This document shows positions 40,718 to 49,346 of a stretch of 64,000 bases of DNA, in pieces. Where the stretch lies: contig NZ_AKGD01000001.1 in NCBI RefSeq assembly GCF_000271305.1, forward strand, positions 1,860,001 through 1,924,000. Reading direction: 5' to 3'. Each line of letters starts with the position of its first letter. Position 1 is the first letter of the stretch. A program made the position numbers and the translations under genes. The notes beneath the pieces are model-generated. The model searched no databases, was not told the origin of the DNA, and saw only the letters and a program-made list of their open reading frames with translations. This DNA is from Hydrocarboniphaga effusa AP103 (lineage in GTDB: Bacteria > Pseudomonadota > Gammaproteobacteria > Nevskiales > Nevskiaceae).

Positions 40718-41713
40718 TTAAGCTGCCGCGCCTGCGGCTTGCTGGGCTTTCTTTTCGGAATGCGCGATCAAGGCTTCGCGGAACCATGCGCCGTCTTCGT
40801 GCGCTTTTATGCGGGTTTTGAGGCGATCGCGGTTGCAAGGGCCGTGACCCTTCACGACGTTGTAGAACTCTTCCCAATCGATCGGGCCGAAATCGTAGTG
40901 GCCGCGCTCGGCGTTCCACTTAAGTTCCGGATCAGGAATCGTGAGGCCGAGAAATTCGGCTTGCGGAACGGACTGGTCGACCATCTTCTGGCGCAGTTCG
41001 TCGTTGCTGAAAAGCTTGATGCCCCACTGCGCTGACTGCGCGCTGTTGACCGACTCCGAATCGCTGGGGCCGAACATCATCAGCGAAGGCCACCACCAGC
41101 GATTGAGCGCGTCCTGCGCCATCGCCTTCTGCTCAGGCGTGCCCTTGGCCAGCGCGATCATGATGTCGTAGCCCTGGCGCTGATGAAACGACTCCTCCTT
41201 GCAGACGCGAACCATCGCCCGCGCATATGGGCCATAAGAGCAGCGGCATAGCGGCACTTGATTGATGATGGCCGAGCCATCGACGAGCCAGCCGATTGCG
41301 CCCATGTCGGCCCAAGTCAGCGCCGGATAGTTGAAGATGCTCGAGTACTTGGCCTTGCCCGAATGCAGGTCATCGATCATCTGATCGCGCGAGGTGCCAA
41401 GTGTTTCGGCCGCGCTGTACAGATAAAGGCCATGTCCCGCTTCATCCTGCACTTTGGCGAGCAGGATGGCTTTGCGCTTGAGCGAAGGCGCACGTGTGAT
41501 CCAGTTGCCTTCCGGCAGCTGGCCCACGATCTCCGAGTGCGCGTGCTGACTGATCTGGCGCACCAGCGTCTTGCGATAGGCCTCAGGCATCCAGTCCCTG
41601 GCCTCGATCTTCACTCCTCGGTCAATCCGCCCCTGAAACTCACGCTCTTCACGGCTCATTTCTTCGAGGTTCCGCACTCGACTCAAGCCGGTTTCAACCA
41701 GTTGCGCATACAT
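40718..41713 (-). CDS. paaA: Phenylacetyl-CoA epoxidase catalytic subunit PaaA
   Basis: A 331-residue di-iron subunit that epoxidises the CoA-bound aromatic ring. Ferritin-like Glu/His ligands are visible in [17 protein letters not shown] and [12 protein letters not shown]. The ATG at 41713 is preferred to one 36 bases earlier because AAGGAGG lies directly before it. First gene of the minus-strand paa run; a strong promoter begins about 30 bases upstream of the start codon. Confidence 0.96.
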   Translation of the reverse strand: MYAQLVETGLSRVRNLEEMSREEREFQGRIDRGVKIEARDWMPEAYRKTLVRQISQHAHSEIVGQLPEGNWITRAPSLKRKAILLAKVQDEAGHGLYLYSAAETLGTSRDQMIDDLHSGKAKYSSIFNYPALTWADMGAIGWLVDGSAIINQVPLCRCSYGPYARAMVRVCKEESFHQRQGYDIMIALAKGTPEQKAMAQDALNRWWWPSLMMFGPSDSESVNSAQSAQWGIKLFSNDELRQKMVDQSVPQAEFLGLTIPDPELKWNAERGHYDFGPIDWEEFYNVVKGHGPCNRDRLKTRIKAHEDGAWFREALIAHSEKKAQQAAGAAA

Positions 41714-41745
41714 GGTTGTGCCTCCTTCAGGCCATCGGTCCATCC

Positions 41746-41774
41746 ACAATATGATACAGAATATATTAGGTCAA
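41746..41774 (-). promoter_or_regulatory. paaA promoter with overlapping GATACA operator candidate
   Basis: Read leftward: -35 TTGACC (41774-41769), spacer of 17 ending TGTATCA, -10 TATTGT (41751-41746), giving a leader of about 25 bases before paaA. The AT-rich GATACA-centred element over the -10 is the natural place for PaaX-type repression; the binding protein is inferred. Closely repeated at 22674-22702. Confidence 0.75.
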
Positions 41775-41877
41775 CTATTTTTTTGTATTATGTAAAAAAT
41801 CGGACACACTTAGATTTGCAACCCAATCTCCGGTGCCGTCGGTAACATGCTCGGACAACACGCAATACAGGCAGGGA

Positions 41878-42810
41878 ATGACCGGCAAGCACAAATCGAT
41901 CGAAGACTGGGTCGCGCGCTACCTCAAGGAGGAGGAGCCCCGCTCGAAATCGCTGATCGTGTCGGTCTTCGGCGACTCCATCGCCCCGTTCACGAGCGGT
42001 GTCTGGCTCGGCGAGCTGATCTCGCTCATGGAGCCCTTCGGCGTCAACGAAAGGCTGGTCCGCACCAGCAGCTTCCGGTTGATCGAGGAGGGCTGGCTCG
42101 AATCGATCCGCGATGGACGGCGCAGCCGCTATGCGCTCACGCCACTGGGCAAGCGGCGCTTCGCGCACGCCTATCGGCGCATCTATACGCCGCCGCCGAC
42201 CAACTGGGACGGTCGCTGGACACTCGTGTTGATGACCAAGGCCGGTGTCGGTGCGCCCGAGCGTTCCGAGCTTCGCAAGGAGCTCGAATGGGAGGGCTTC
42301 GGCATGATCGCGCCGGGCGTCTTCGTGCATCCGAGCGCCGACGTTCGCATGCTGACCGCGATTCTCGACCAGCTCAGCCTGCGCGAACGCACCATGGTGC
42401 TCAACGTCGCCGACCTGACCGAGCTATCGGCTCGGCCGCTCACCGAGCTCGCCTCGGAGTGCTGGAACCTCGATTCGGTGGCGCAGGAGTATCGCGAGTT
42501 TCTCAAGCGCTTCGAACCGGCGGCCTCGCTGCTGTCGAACCGGCGAGCCTCTCCCAAACTCTGTTTCGCCGTACAGACACTGCTGATCCATTCGTTCCGC
42601 CGCGTGAGCCTGCACGATCCTCGTCTTCCCGACGCAGTGCTGCCCGAAGGCTGGCCGGGCCATGCGGCCTACGAGCTGTGCCGCGAGCTCTACCAGAACA
42701 CGTTCCGGGGAACCCAGCGGTTCGTCGTCACGCAGCTCTCCGGAATCTCGGCGGAGCCCGAACTGAGCGGGGACGTGCAGGCGCGCTTCGGAGGTTTCGA
42801 GCCCGCCTGA
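41878..42810 (+). CDS. paaX: PaaX-family phenylacetate repressor
   Basis: A 310-residue GntR-related winged-helix repressor, the length of PaaX. The N-terminal DNA-binding part (SLIVSVFGDSIAPF...VWLGELISLMEPFGVNERLVRTSSFRL) and the family C-terminal domain (ECWNLDSVAQEYREFLKRF) are typical. In E. coli it releases DNA on binding phenylacetyl-CoA. Divergent from paaA with a 164-base gap containing the shared promoter. Start at 41878. Confidence 0.92.
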   Translation: MTGKHKSIEDWVARYLKEEEPRSKSLIVSVFGDSIAPFTSGVWLGELISLMEPFGVNERLVRTSSFRLIEEGWLESIRDGRRSRYALTPLGKRRFAHAYRRIYTPPPTNWDGRWTLVLMTKAGVGAPERSELRKELEWEGFGMIAPGVFVHPSADVRMLTAILDQLSLRERTMVLNVADLTELSARPLTELASECWNLDSVAQEYREFLKRFEPAASLLSNRRASPKLCFAVQTLLIHSFRRVSLHDPRLPDAVLPEGWPGHAAYELCRELYQNTFRGTQRFVVTQLSGISAEPELSGDVQARFGGFEPA

Positions 42811-42862
42811 ATCCGCGTCGGCGCATCGCGTCGGCGGACCGCCTGCCGCGCGAGCAGCCGGC

Positions 42863-45223
42863 ATGTCGCTGAGCGCACGCTGCGCGCGCTGGGTCGTCGC
42901 GCATCCTCGGCTGCTCGGTCTGCTGTTCGCACTGATCACCGCCTTCTTCGCCGCCGGCCTGCCGCGCGTGAAGCTCGAAACGGTGTTCTCCGATCTGCTG
43001 CCGCAGGACGATCCGTTCGTGCAGGTGTATCGCGATCATCCGAACTTCGGCAATCCGTTGACCGTGGCCGTGATGGTCCGGCGCAGCGACGGCGGCGATC
43101 TCTACAACGCTGAGACGCTCGCCAAGGTCTGGCAGCTGACACGAGACATCGATCTGGTTGCTGGCGTCGATCACGACCAGATCCTGTCGATCACCACCGA
43201 GCGCGCGCGAACCTCCGAAGCGACGCCGCTCGGCATCGACATGCGTCCGCTGATGGGCGGCCACCCCCCACAGAACGCCGATGAACTCGCTGCGTTCCGA
43301 CTGCGCGTCGACCAGGCGCCCAAGGTGCGCGACTTCCTGATCTCGCGCGACGACAAGGCCACGCTGATCACGGCGATGCTGCTCGAGCGCGGCACCGATT
43401 ACGGCACGGTGTTTGGCGCCGTCCAACGGCTCGCCGAACAGGCTCGCGATGCCCATCACGAGGTTTTCGTCGCCGGCCAGCCGATCCTGATCGGCTGGGT
43501 CTATCACTACGAACGCCAGATGATCCTGATCTTCGCGGTCACGATCGTCGCCCTGCTGATCGCGCTGGGCCTGTACATGCGCAACTGGGTCGGCCTGCTG
43601 ACGCCGATCGTCACCTCGGGCGTTGCCGCGATCTGGGCTTTCGGGCTGGTCGGATGGCTGCGCATTTCGATCGAACCCTTGCTCATGGTGGTGCCACTGC
43701 TGCTGACCGCACGCAGCTTTTCGCACAGCGTGCAGTTCACCGAGCGCTTCTACGAGCTGTACGCCGAACTCGGCGACCGGCGTGCCGCCGCGCAGCAAAC
43801 CATGACCGTGATGGCCGGCCCTTCGCTGCTCGGCATCCTCACCGACGTGCTCGGCATCGTGGTCGTCTGCGCGGCCCCGATACCGGCGATGGTCCGGCAT
43901 GCGATCTTCTGCGGTATGTGGGCGGTGTGGCTGATTCCGACCGGCATCGTGCTGATCACCGTGCTGCTCTGCACGCTGCCCGCGCCGACCCATGTCGAGC
44001 GTCTGATTCGCCGCTCGCCGACCTCGGCACAGCCCCTGCACGAGCGCGTGCTGGGTGGCGTTGCCAAGCTCGTGCACGGCCGCCTCGCTCCGTTGTCGAC
44101 GATCGTGCTGCTGATGCTCTCGGCAGCGACGATCATCACCGCGCATCGGATTCGCATCGGCAACCCGGTGGAAGGCAGCAACCTGCTCTGGGACGATTCG
44201 GCCTTCAACGTCGCCGTGCGCGCGATCAACGCCCAGTTTCCCGGCGTCAACACGCTGGAGCTCGTGCTGGAGGCCAAGCGTCCGAATGGCGACGAGTGGA
44301 CGGCCCAACAAGTCGATACCGTGCAGACCATGCTATCGCTGCAGCGCCTGCTCGAAGCCGATGCCTTCGCCCCGCGGGCGACGCTGTCCTTCGCCGATTA
44401 CCTGAGCGAATCGAGCCGCCTGTTCAACGGTGGCCACCCGGCCTGGTCCCCGCTCGATCCGCGTACGGCCGCGATGGGCGCAGCCACGGTCGGGGCCCTC
44501 ATGGGGGCGAGCGCGAAAAGCTACGGTCACGTCGTCGACGACGGCCTGCAGAACGCGACGGTCTCCCTGTGGTACGCCAACAACCGGCAGGAGACGGTCG
44601 ACGCAGCGCTCGCGTCGGCGCGCAAAGCAATCGCCGCCGTCGGCGAAGATCATGATCAATTCCGAATCCGCCTCGGCACCGGCACGATCGCCTTGCAGGA
44701 AGCCGTCAACCGCGTGATCGAGCGTTACCACATCGTGGTTATCGCGGCGGTCAACGTGTTCGTATTTCTGCTCGCGAGTCTGGCGTACCGCTCGTTCGTC
44801 GCCGGCCTTCTGCTGCTGGTGCCGGTGAATCTCTCCAACCAGGCGCTCGTCGCCGCGATGCACCTGCTCGGCGTCGGGCTCGACATCAACGCGATGATCG
44901 TCGCGGCGATCGGTGTCGGCGTGGGCATCGACTACGGCATCTACCTGCTGTCGCGAATCTGCGAGGAGCTGCGCGCCGGCCGCGGCGATTGGGCCGGTGC
45001 GATCGGCGCTGCGCTGCACACGACCGGCAAGGCGATTCTGTTCACCGCGACGATCATGATGCTCGGAATCCTGCCCTGGTACCTGATGTCGGACCTCAAG
45101 TTCGTCGCCGACATGGGCCTGCTGCTGATGGCGATCATGGGCATCAACATGCTGCTGTCCTTGATCGTACTGCCGCTGCTGATCTGGTGGGTGAAGCCGC
45201 GGTTCGCGCTACGCGGGGCTTGA
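42863..45223 (+). CDS. MMPL/RND-superfamily transporter
   Basis: A 786-residue inner-membrane protein with about 12 hydrophobic segments in two halves, each with a large periplasmic loop. The GVGIDYGIYLLSRI motif in the second half is typical of the proton-relay helices. Single-gene RND/MMPL proteins export lipids or hydrophobic compounds. It lies 52 bases after paaX in the same direction, so co-regulation with aromatic catabolism and export of hydrophobic solvent is possible, but no specific substrate can be claimed. Confidence 0.85.
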   Translation: MSLSARCARWVVAHPRLLGLLFALITAFFAAGLPRVKLETVFSDLLPQDDPFVQVYRDHPNFGNPLTVAVMVRRSDGGDLYNAETLAKVWQLTRDIDLVAGVDHDQILSITTERARTSEATPLGIDMRPLMGGHPPQNADELAAFRLRVDQAPKVRDFLISRDDKATLITAMLLERGTDYGTVFGAVQRLAEQARDAHHEVFVAGQPILIGWVYHYERQMILIFAVTIVALLIALGLYMRNWVGLLTPIVTSGVAAIWAFGLVGWLRISIEPLLMVVPLLLTARSFSHSVQFTERFYELYAELGDRRAAAQQTMTVMAGPSLLGILTDVLGIVVVCAAPIPAMVRHAIFCGMWAVWLIPTGIVLITVLLCTLPAPTHVERLIRRSPTSAQPLHERVLGGVAKLVHGRLAPLSTIVLLMLSAATIITAHRIRIGNPVEGSNLLWDDSAFNVAVRAINAQFPGVNTLELVLEAKRPNGDEWTAQQVDTVQTMLSLQRLLEADAFAPRATLSFADYLSESSRLFNGGHPAWSPLDPRTAAMGAATVGALMGASAKSYGHVVDDGLQNATVSLWYANNRQETVDAALASARKAIAAVGEDHDQFRIRLGTGTIALQEAVNRVIERYHIVVIAAVNVFVFLLASLAYRSFVAGLLLLVPVNLSNQALVAAMHLLGVGLDINAMIVAAIGVGVGIDYGIYLLSRICEELRAGRGDWAGAIGAALHTTGKAILFTATIMMLGILPWYLMSDLKFVADMGLLLMAIMGINMLLSLIVLPLLIWWVKPRFALRGA

Positions 45224-45303
45224 GCGCACGGCATCGATCCGAATGGCAGCGTGCATATGCGCGCGCCGGCATCGAAGCCGAGGCCCGTTTGCCTGCGGTT
45301 GTC

Positions 45304-45957
45304 TTAAGGAGTGAATTCCAGATCGACGTAGGCCTGGCCCTTGGGCAGCATCGGAAGCGGCTGCGATTTCCAGACCGCCCGTTCGATCGACGCGGCCAGC
45401 AACTGGTCGTTGCAACTCGGCGCCGTCGTGACCGCCGTGACCGTTCCGCCCGGGCGATACGAAATGCGCAGCCGACAGCGCACGCGGGTGGACGACTTCG
45501 GCGGAGGCAGCCAGTTCGCACGCAGCCTGGCGAGCAGGGACTGGCTGGCCTCGTCCGGCTCGGTCGCGACACGCTCGCGCGGCGACGGTGACGAGGCCGC
45601 ACGCGCCTGGGCACTGGTTTCGGGAGCCTTGGTGGTGACGGCGAGATCGCTCGGGTTGAGCGTTTTGAGTTCGATCACCGGCGGCTTCGAATGCAGTGCC
45701 TGATCGACCGCGGAGACCGAGATCGACGGCGCAAGCAGCTCGCCTGGCCGAGTCTCCTGCGACAACGAGAGCGTGATCACGCTCATCGTCGGCGGAGGCC
45801 GCATCGACATCATCGGCGCCATGCGGACCAGGACGATCACCACAAGCAGGTGAACGCCGATGGCCCCGATGGCGCCGACGAGGCGCGCCGAGCCGTGCGC
45901 AGGCAGGTGAGCCTGCATTTCATGTCCGTGCAGTAACGGGCTACGGGGCTCGCTCAT
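45304..45957 (-). CDS. TonB/TolA-like energy-transducing protein
   Basis: A 217-residue protein: one N-terminal membrane helix (about 24-47), a flexible Ser/Pro/Glu-rich linker (50-145), and a C-terminal TolA/TonB-like domain (about 145-217; LRANWLPPPKSSTRVRCRLRI with paired Cys). It would link the inner membrane to an outer-membrane partner. It lies 39 bases downstream of the OmpA-like gene on the same strand, a likely two-gene operon. No exbB or exbD nearby. Confidence 0.75.
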   Translation of the reverse strand: MSEPRSPLLHGHEMQAHLPAHGSARLVGAIGAIGVHLLVVIVLVRMAPMMSMRPPPTMSVITLSLSQETRPGELLAPSISVSAVDQALHSKPPVIELKTLNPSDLAVTTKAPETSAQARAASSPSPRERVATEPDEASQSLLARLRANWLPPPKSSTRVRCRLRISYRPGGTVTAVTTAPSCNDQLLAASIERAVWKSQPLPMLPKGQAYVDLEFTP

Positions 45958-45996
45958 CGCACACTCGCTCCCCGTGCCCGATCCATGCCCTGGCCC

Positions 45997-47358
45997 TTAC
46001 TCGATCGGCTGCGTTTCCGACGCCTCGGCCGCCGGCTCGACCGGCTCCGCTGATTCGACCGGCTCCGTCGATTCGGTCGGCACGGCTTCGGCAACCGGTT
46101 CCGCCGGCGTTGCGGCGCCACCGCCCGCATCGATCACCTTGAGTTCGACGCGGCGATTGAGCTCACGCCCCTCGTCCGTTTCGTTGTCCGCGATCGGTTG
46201 CGTTTCGCCGAAGCCATTGGCCGTCATGCGCGAAGGATCGATGCCGCGTTCGGCCAGATACGCCTTCACCGCATCAGCGCGACCTTCGGACAGTTGCTGG
46301 TTGTAGCTGTCCGAACCGCGCGAGTCGGTGTGTCCATCGACTTCGACCTTGATGTCGCCGCGCGCATTGAGCTCGTCGGCCACCTCATCGAGGATGCTCT
46401 TGGCGTCGGGCGTCAGCGTGGCCTTGTTGAACTCGAAGGTCACGCCGCGCAGCACCAGCGTGTCACCGACCTTGCAACCATCGAGGCTGATGCGCTGGCC
46501 GGGCTTCGGCGCCTCGCAGGTGGCGGACGGCGCCACCGGCCCAGGCGTCGATTCGGCGACCGGAATCTCCGCTTCCACCGGCTCGACCACGGTGACCGGC
46601 TCTTCTGCCTGAGGAGCTTCTTCGCGCGGGGCTTCAGGCTTGCCGCCGAAGTAGTAGCGCACGCTCAAAAAGGCTTCGTCGGCCTCGTAGCCGAACTTGA
46701 ACTTCGAGGGGCTGCTGTCGTCGGCGAGCAGATTGAACTTGCCCTTCTCGGTCGCAAAGCGACGATAGTCGAGCGACACCGCCCAGTGCGGGCCCAGATC
46801 GATCGTCAGGCCGCCGCCGTACTGGTAGGCCAGCAATGCATCGTGCTTGCTCAGGAAGTCGACGTTGTTGTAGCCGGCGTCGCGCAGTGACAACTGCGCA
46901 TAACCGCCGCCACCGCCGATGTAAGGGTGGAACCAGCTGCTCTTGAACAGATCGAACCAGACGTTCGCCATCGCGCTGTTGACGATCTCATGGCCGCGGA
47001 CATTGGTCGCCGGCCCACCCTGATTGCCGAACGGCCCCGATGCCGGCTGCACGAGCTTGTCGAGATCGTTGCGACGGCGATCGAACACGAGTTCCGTGCG
47101 CAATCCGCTCGAGAACGCATAGCCGCCACCGATACCGCCGATCCAGCCATCCTGGAGATCGACCTTGGCAAAACGCCCGCTGCGATTGTTGACGGTCTGG
47201 TTGGCGAAATCGACCTTGAACTTCTGCGAATCGGCGAACGTCGCACCCGCGCTCGCGCCGAGGTACCAGCCGTCACCCGCGAACGCCGCTGTTGATGTGG
47301 TGCCGAGCACGATCAAAAAGCCGACTTGGGCGCCAACCACCTTGTTTCCCTTAGACAC
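45997..47358 (-). CDS. OmpA-family outer-membrane protein
   Basis: A 453-residue protein: signal peptide (first 28), eight-stranded beta-barrel (about 30-230; GWYLGASAGATFADS, GPHWAVSLDYRRF), a Pro/Glu-rich linker, and a C-terminal OmpA-like peptidoglycan-binding domain (VTFEFNKATLTPDAKSILDEVADEL, VDGHTDSRGSDSYNQQLSEGRADAV). An acidic Glu/Pro/Ala tail of about 45 residues follows. It anchors the outer membrane to the wall. First of two genes with the TonB/TolA-like one. Confidence 0.92.
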   Translation of the reverse strand: MSKGNKVVGAQVGFLIVLGTTSTAAFAGDGWYLGASAGATFADSQKFKVDFANQTVNNRSGRFAKVDLQDGWIGGIGGGYAFSSGLRTELVFDRRRNDLDKLVQPASGPFGNQGGPATNVRGHEIVNSAMANVWFDLFKSSWFHPYIGGGGGYAQLSLRDAGYNNVDFLSKHDALLAYQYGGGLTIDLGPHWAVSLDYRRFATEKGKFNLLADDSSPSKFKFGYEADEAFLSVRYYFGGKPEAPREEAPQAEEPVTVVEPVEAEIPVAESTPGPVAPSATCEAPKPGQRISLDGCKVGDTLVLRGVTFEFNKATLTPDAKSILDEVADELNARGDIKVEVDGHTDSRGSDSYNQQLSEGRADAVKAYLAERGIDPSRMTANGFGETQPIADNETDEGRELNRRVELKVIDAGGGAATPAEPVAEAVPTESTEPVESAEPVEPAAEASETQPIE

Positions 47359-47438
47359 GTGAATCTCCTCTCCTCATGGACGCGTTGGATCGCTTCTGTC
47401 GAAGCCGCGCGGATCGATATGTATCTCAAATTTCTTGT

Positions 47439-47477
47439 GATACATTAATTATGTGTATCTGTTCGATATCGTATCAA
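47439..47477 (-). promoter_or_regulatory. Candidate promoter of the OmpA-like gene with GATACA/TGTATC operator
   Basis: Read leftward, TTGATA (47477-47472) and CATAAT (47453-47448) are 18 bases apart, giving an untranslated leader of about 80 bases. The perfect inverted repeat GATACA (47439-47444)/TGTATC (47454-47459) overlaps the -10. The region is AT-rich and lies between the OmpA-like gene and the divergent Ala/Glu-rich gene; more GTATC words flank it. Confidence 0.55.
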
Positions 47478-47553
47478 AATAGCCGACAGGCGCAACTGCA
47501 ACCGCACTGGGCCGAACTCGCCCAGGCACGTATCAACGAGGAGAGATTTGAAT

Positions 47554-48393
47554 ATGGAGCAGTCGATCAGCTCAGGCCATCCAAAGCGCATGCAGGGCGC
47601 CTTGATGATTGTGGGAGCCGTCGCGGTCGGTGTTGGAAGCGGACTCGTACTGAACTTGTTCCTGCCGGACCACCAGGATCCGATGTCGGCTGCGCAGCAC
47701 ACGCAGCAAGCGGAAAGCGAGAATGCGGAATCCTCCGATGCGGCCGAATCCGCGCCGCCGCCGGTCGCAGAGGCGCCGGCCCAGGAAGAACCCGCGCCTG
47801 CTGCCGAAGCCTCAGTAGCGCAAAGCGCTCTGGAGCCGGCCGAAGAAACGGCGTCGGTGGAGACGCCCTCTGAACAAGCCGCCGAACCGCAGGCAGCCTC
47901 GCCATCCGAATCGAGCGATTACAGCGCCCAGGCCTCCAGCAGCGACGACGCCGCGATGGCCGAGCCGGAAACCCGCGAAAGCAGGGCGCCGGTCGCAGCC
48001 GAGCGTCAGGCGCCGCGCGGACAAACCACGGTCTCCAGCGCGAATCGCAGCGCTCCGCCTCCCGCCGCCCAAGTGCTGCGCCCGTGGTGGGCCCCGACTT
48101 CGACTGATCCGTTCGGCATTCAGTACGTCGGTCAGGTCGAAGGGCAGCGCGCCGTGGCCATACTGTTCTCCGCCGACATCGGCAATGCGGGCGAGATCGA
48201 CAAGGCTTTGAAGCTGATCGACGAATACGGCCAAGCGGTTTCCGGCGGATGGAAAGTCGGCAACAACCCCCGTTTGGCGGTGCGTTCGGATCTGAAGCAG
48301 GGCCGTTACACCCTGGCCATCGATGGACAGCTCGCGAGCGCGTCGGGACAAAATCTCAGAACACCGCTGCGCGGGCCTGTCTACATTCAGTGA
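47554..48393 (+). CDS. Membrane-anchored Ala/Glu/Pro-rich protein with C-terminal beta-domain
   Basis: A 279-residue protein: one membrane segment (about 12-35), a long low-complexity region rich in Ala, Glu, Ser and Pro (45-175), and a globular tail (about 180-279; VEGQRAVAILFSADIGNAGEI and GGWKVGNNPRLAVRSDLKQGRYTLAI). The tail resembles the N-terminal domain of bacterial alpha-2-macroglobulins, but that is tentative. GAGGAGAG lies upstream of the ATG at 47554. Divergent from the OmpA-like gene. Confidence 0.6.
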   Translation: MEQSISSGHPKRMQGALMIVGAVAVGVGSGLVLNLFLPDHQDPMSAAQHTQQAESENAESSDAAESAPPPVAEAPAQEEPAPAAEASVAQSALEPAEETASVETPSEQAAEPQAASPSESSDYSAQASSSDDAAMAEPETRESRAPVAAERQAPRGQTTVSSANRSAPPPAAQVLRPWWAPTSTDPFGIQYVGQVEGQRAVAILFSADIGNAGEIDKALKLIDEYGQAVSGGWKVGNNPRLAVRSDLKQGRYTLAIDGQLASASGQNLRTPLRGPVYIQ

Positions 48394-48504
48394 AAGCCAA
48401 CGAATCATCTGCACTGTGAGCCAAGCCTCGAGGCATTCGCCGTCGTAATCTGCGCTCGACACGGTGGAAACCTCCTCCACCGCTCGTCGCTCACCAAGGC
48501 TATT

Positions 48505-48530
48505 GGCGGACCACGGTCCGCCATTTTTTT
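48505..48530 (+). terminator. Rho-independent terminator
   Basis: Perfect 7-bp stem GGCGGAC/GTCCGCC (48505-48511 and 48516-48522) with loop CACG, followed by A and seven T (48524-48530). It lies 112 bases after the stop of the Ala/Glu-rich gene and ends that transcript. Confidence 0.85.
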
Positions 48531-48617
48531 GCAGGGTTCTGGTGAGACGAAGTGCACTGCATCTTGAGTTCCACTTTGCCATCGACATCGACGGCAAAGC
48601 CGCGAACGCAAATATCG

Positions 48618-48868
48618 TCAATACCTGGTGACGGGTGTCGCCCCAGCCGGTGAACCAGCTGCAGTCGAACGGGCAAATTCGGCCTGGTCGATCTTGCCAT
48701 TCTGCTCTCGTCCGATTCGCTGAAACTTTTCATCAGCGAGGGAGACCGCTTCGCTTCATCCTTGCTGATGCTTGCGTCCTTATCACCGTAGATCTTCGAA
48801 ATGCTGCATCCCTTCAGCGGCACCTTGATGAGTGAAATCCGTGTTTCAGTGCATCGCTTCAAAGGCAT
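48618..48868 (-). pseudogene. Frameshifted EF-hand calcium-binding protein remnant
   Basis: In one frame, SISKDEAKRSPSLMKSFSESDES is the typical interior of a secreted EF-hand protein; its first loop is already damaged (Tyr at loop position 1). About base 48707 the EF-hand continues in another frame as NGKIDQAEFARSTAAG, whose loop would be D-x-N-x-N-G-K-I-D-x-x-E if one base were restored. The second frame ends at 48618. The N-terminus has no signal peptide, so the 5' end is lost as well. Confidence 0.65.
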
Positions 48869-49266
48869 TCACTACCCGTGAGCCGCAGAGGATCACCACT
48901 TCAATGAACCGTCATGGATGTCCTCTCCAACGCTGCGCCGTCTTCTGATCACTAGGCTTGAACCCCCTCGATCTCCGACGAGGAACGTTCCCGCCCGCTG
49001 ATACGCACGAACGATTTCGACGAGTTCGCTTGGTAGCGCCCAGGCAATGTGCAGTGGGCTTCGTCGACGCCTTCGGCACGCTGCCGATGGCCAGCTGCGG
49101 ACGCATCGGTGAATGGGAAGGTTTCGTCGTCGCACCTGGCAGAAGCCGAGCGGGTCCAGCCGAGCCCTCATCCGGCGCGGCTTTCACGAAGCCTCGGTTC
49201 TTTTCCGAACTTCATGAACCCGCGCCACCAGCGGGTTGCCCTTGGGTCGACACGTCGACTGCTCAC

Positions 49267-49297
49267 ATATCCCTTTATCCGCATAGACGGATATAAT
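49267..49297 (+). promoter_or_regulatory. ahcY promoter with overlapping palindrome
   Basis: Nested inverted repeats ATATCC (49267-49272)/GGATAT (49289-49294) and TATCCG (49276-49281)/CGGATA (49288-49293) overlap a perfect -10 TATAAT (49292-49297), 50 bases before ahcY. Such an arrangement suits a repressor responding to S-adenosylhomocysteine (SahR-type, an ArsR-family protein known in some proteobacteria); no regulator gene is adjacent. No convincing SAH riboswitch fold was seen. Confidence 0.55.
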
Positions 49298-49346
49298 CGC
49301 GCCCGTCGCCTTTCGGCTCCCCTTCAAAACCAGCACGGACTTCCCG

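Larger units (their letters stand above)
48394..49346. other. Gene-poor stretch with terminator, EF-hand remnant and ahcY promoter
   Basis: No intact gene recognised over 950 bases. It holds the terminator at 48505-48530, a decayed EF-hand gene at 48618-48868, a stretch of about 350 bases (48900-49250) where several overlapping open frames show no recognisable product, and the ahcY promoter and palindrome at 49267-49297. Confidence 0.55.

Noticed and set aside
48893-49296. Several overlapping open frames on both strands upstream of ahcY
   Set aside because: None shows family motifs, a ribosome site or a consistent start; the frames overlap each other and look like chance openings in GC-rich DNA.
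49240-49346. SAH riboswitch before ahcY
   Set aside because: The leader is only about 45 bases after the -10 and the conserved core of that riboswitch is not seen.
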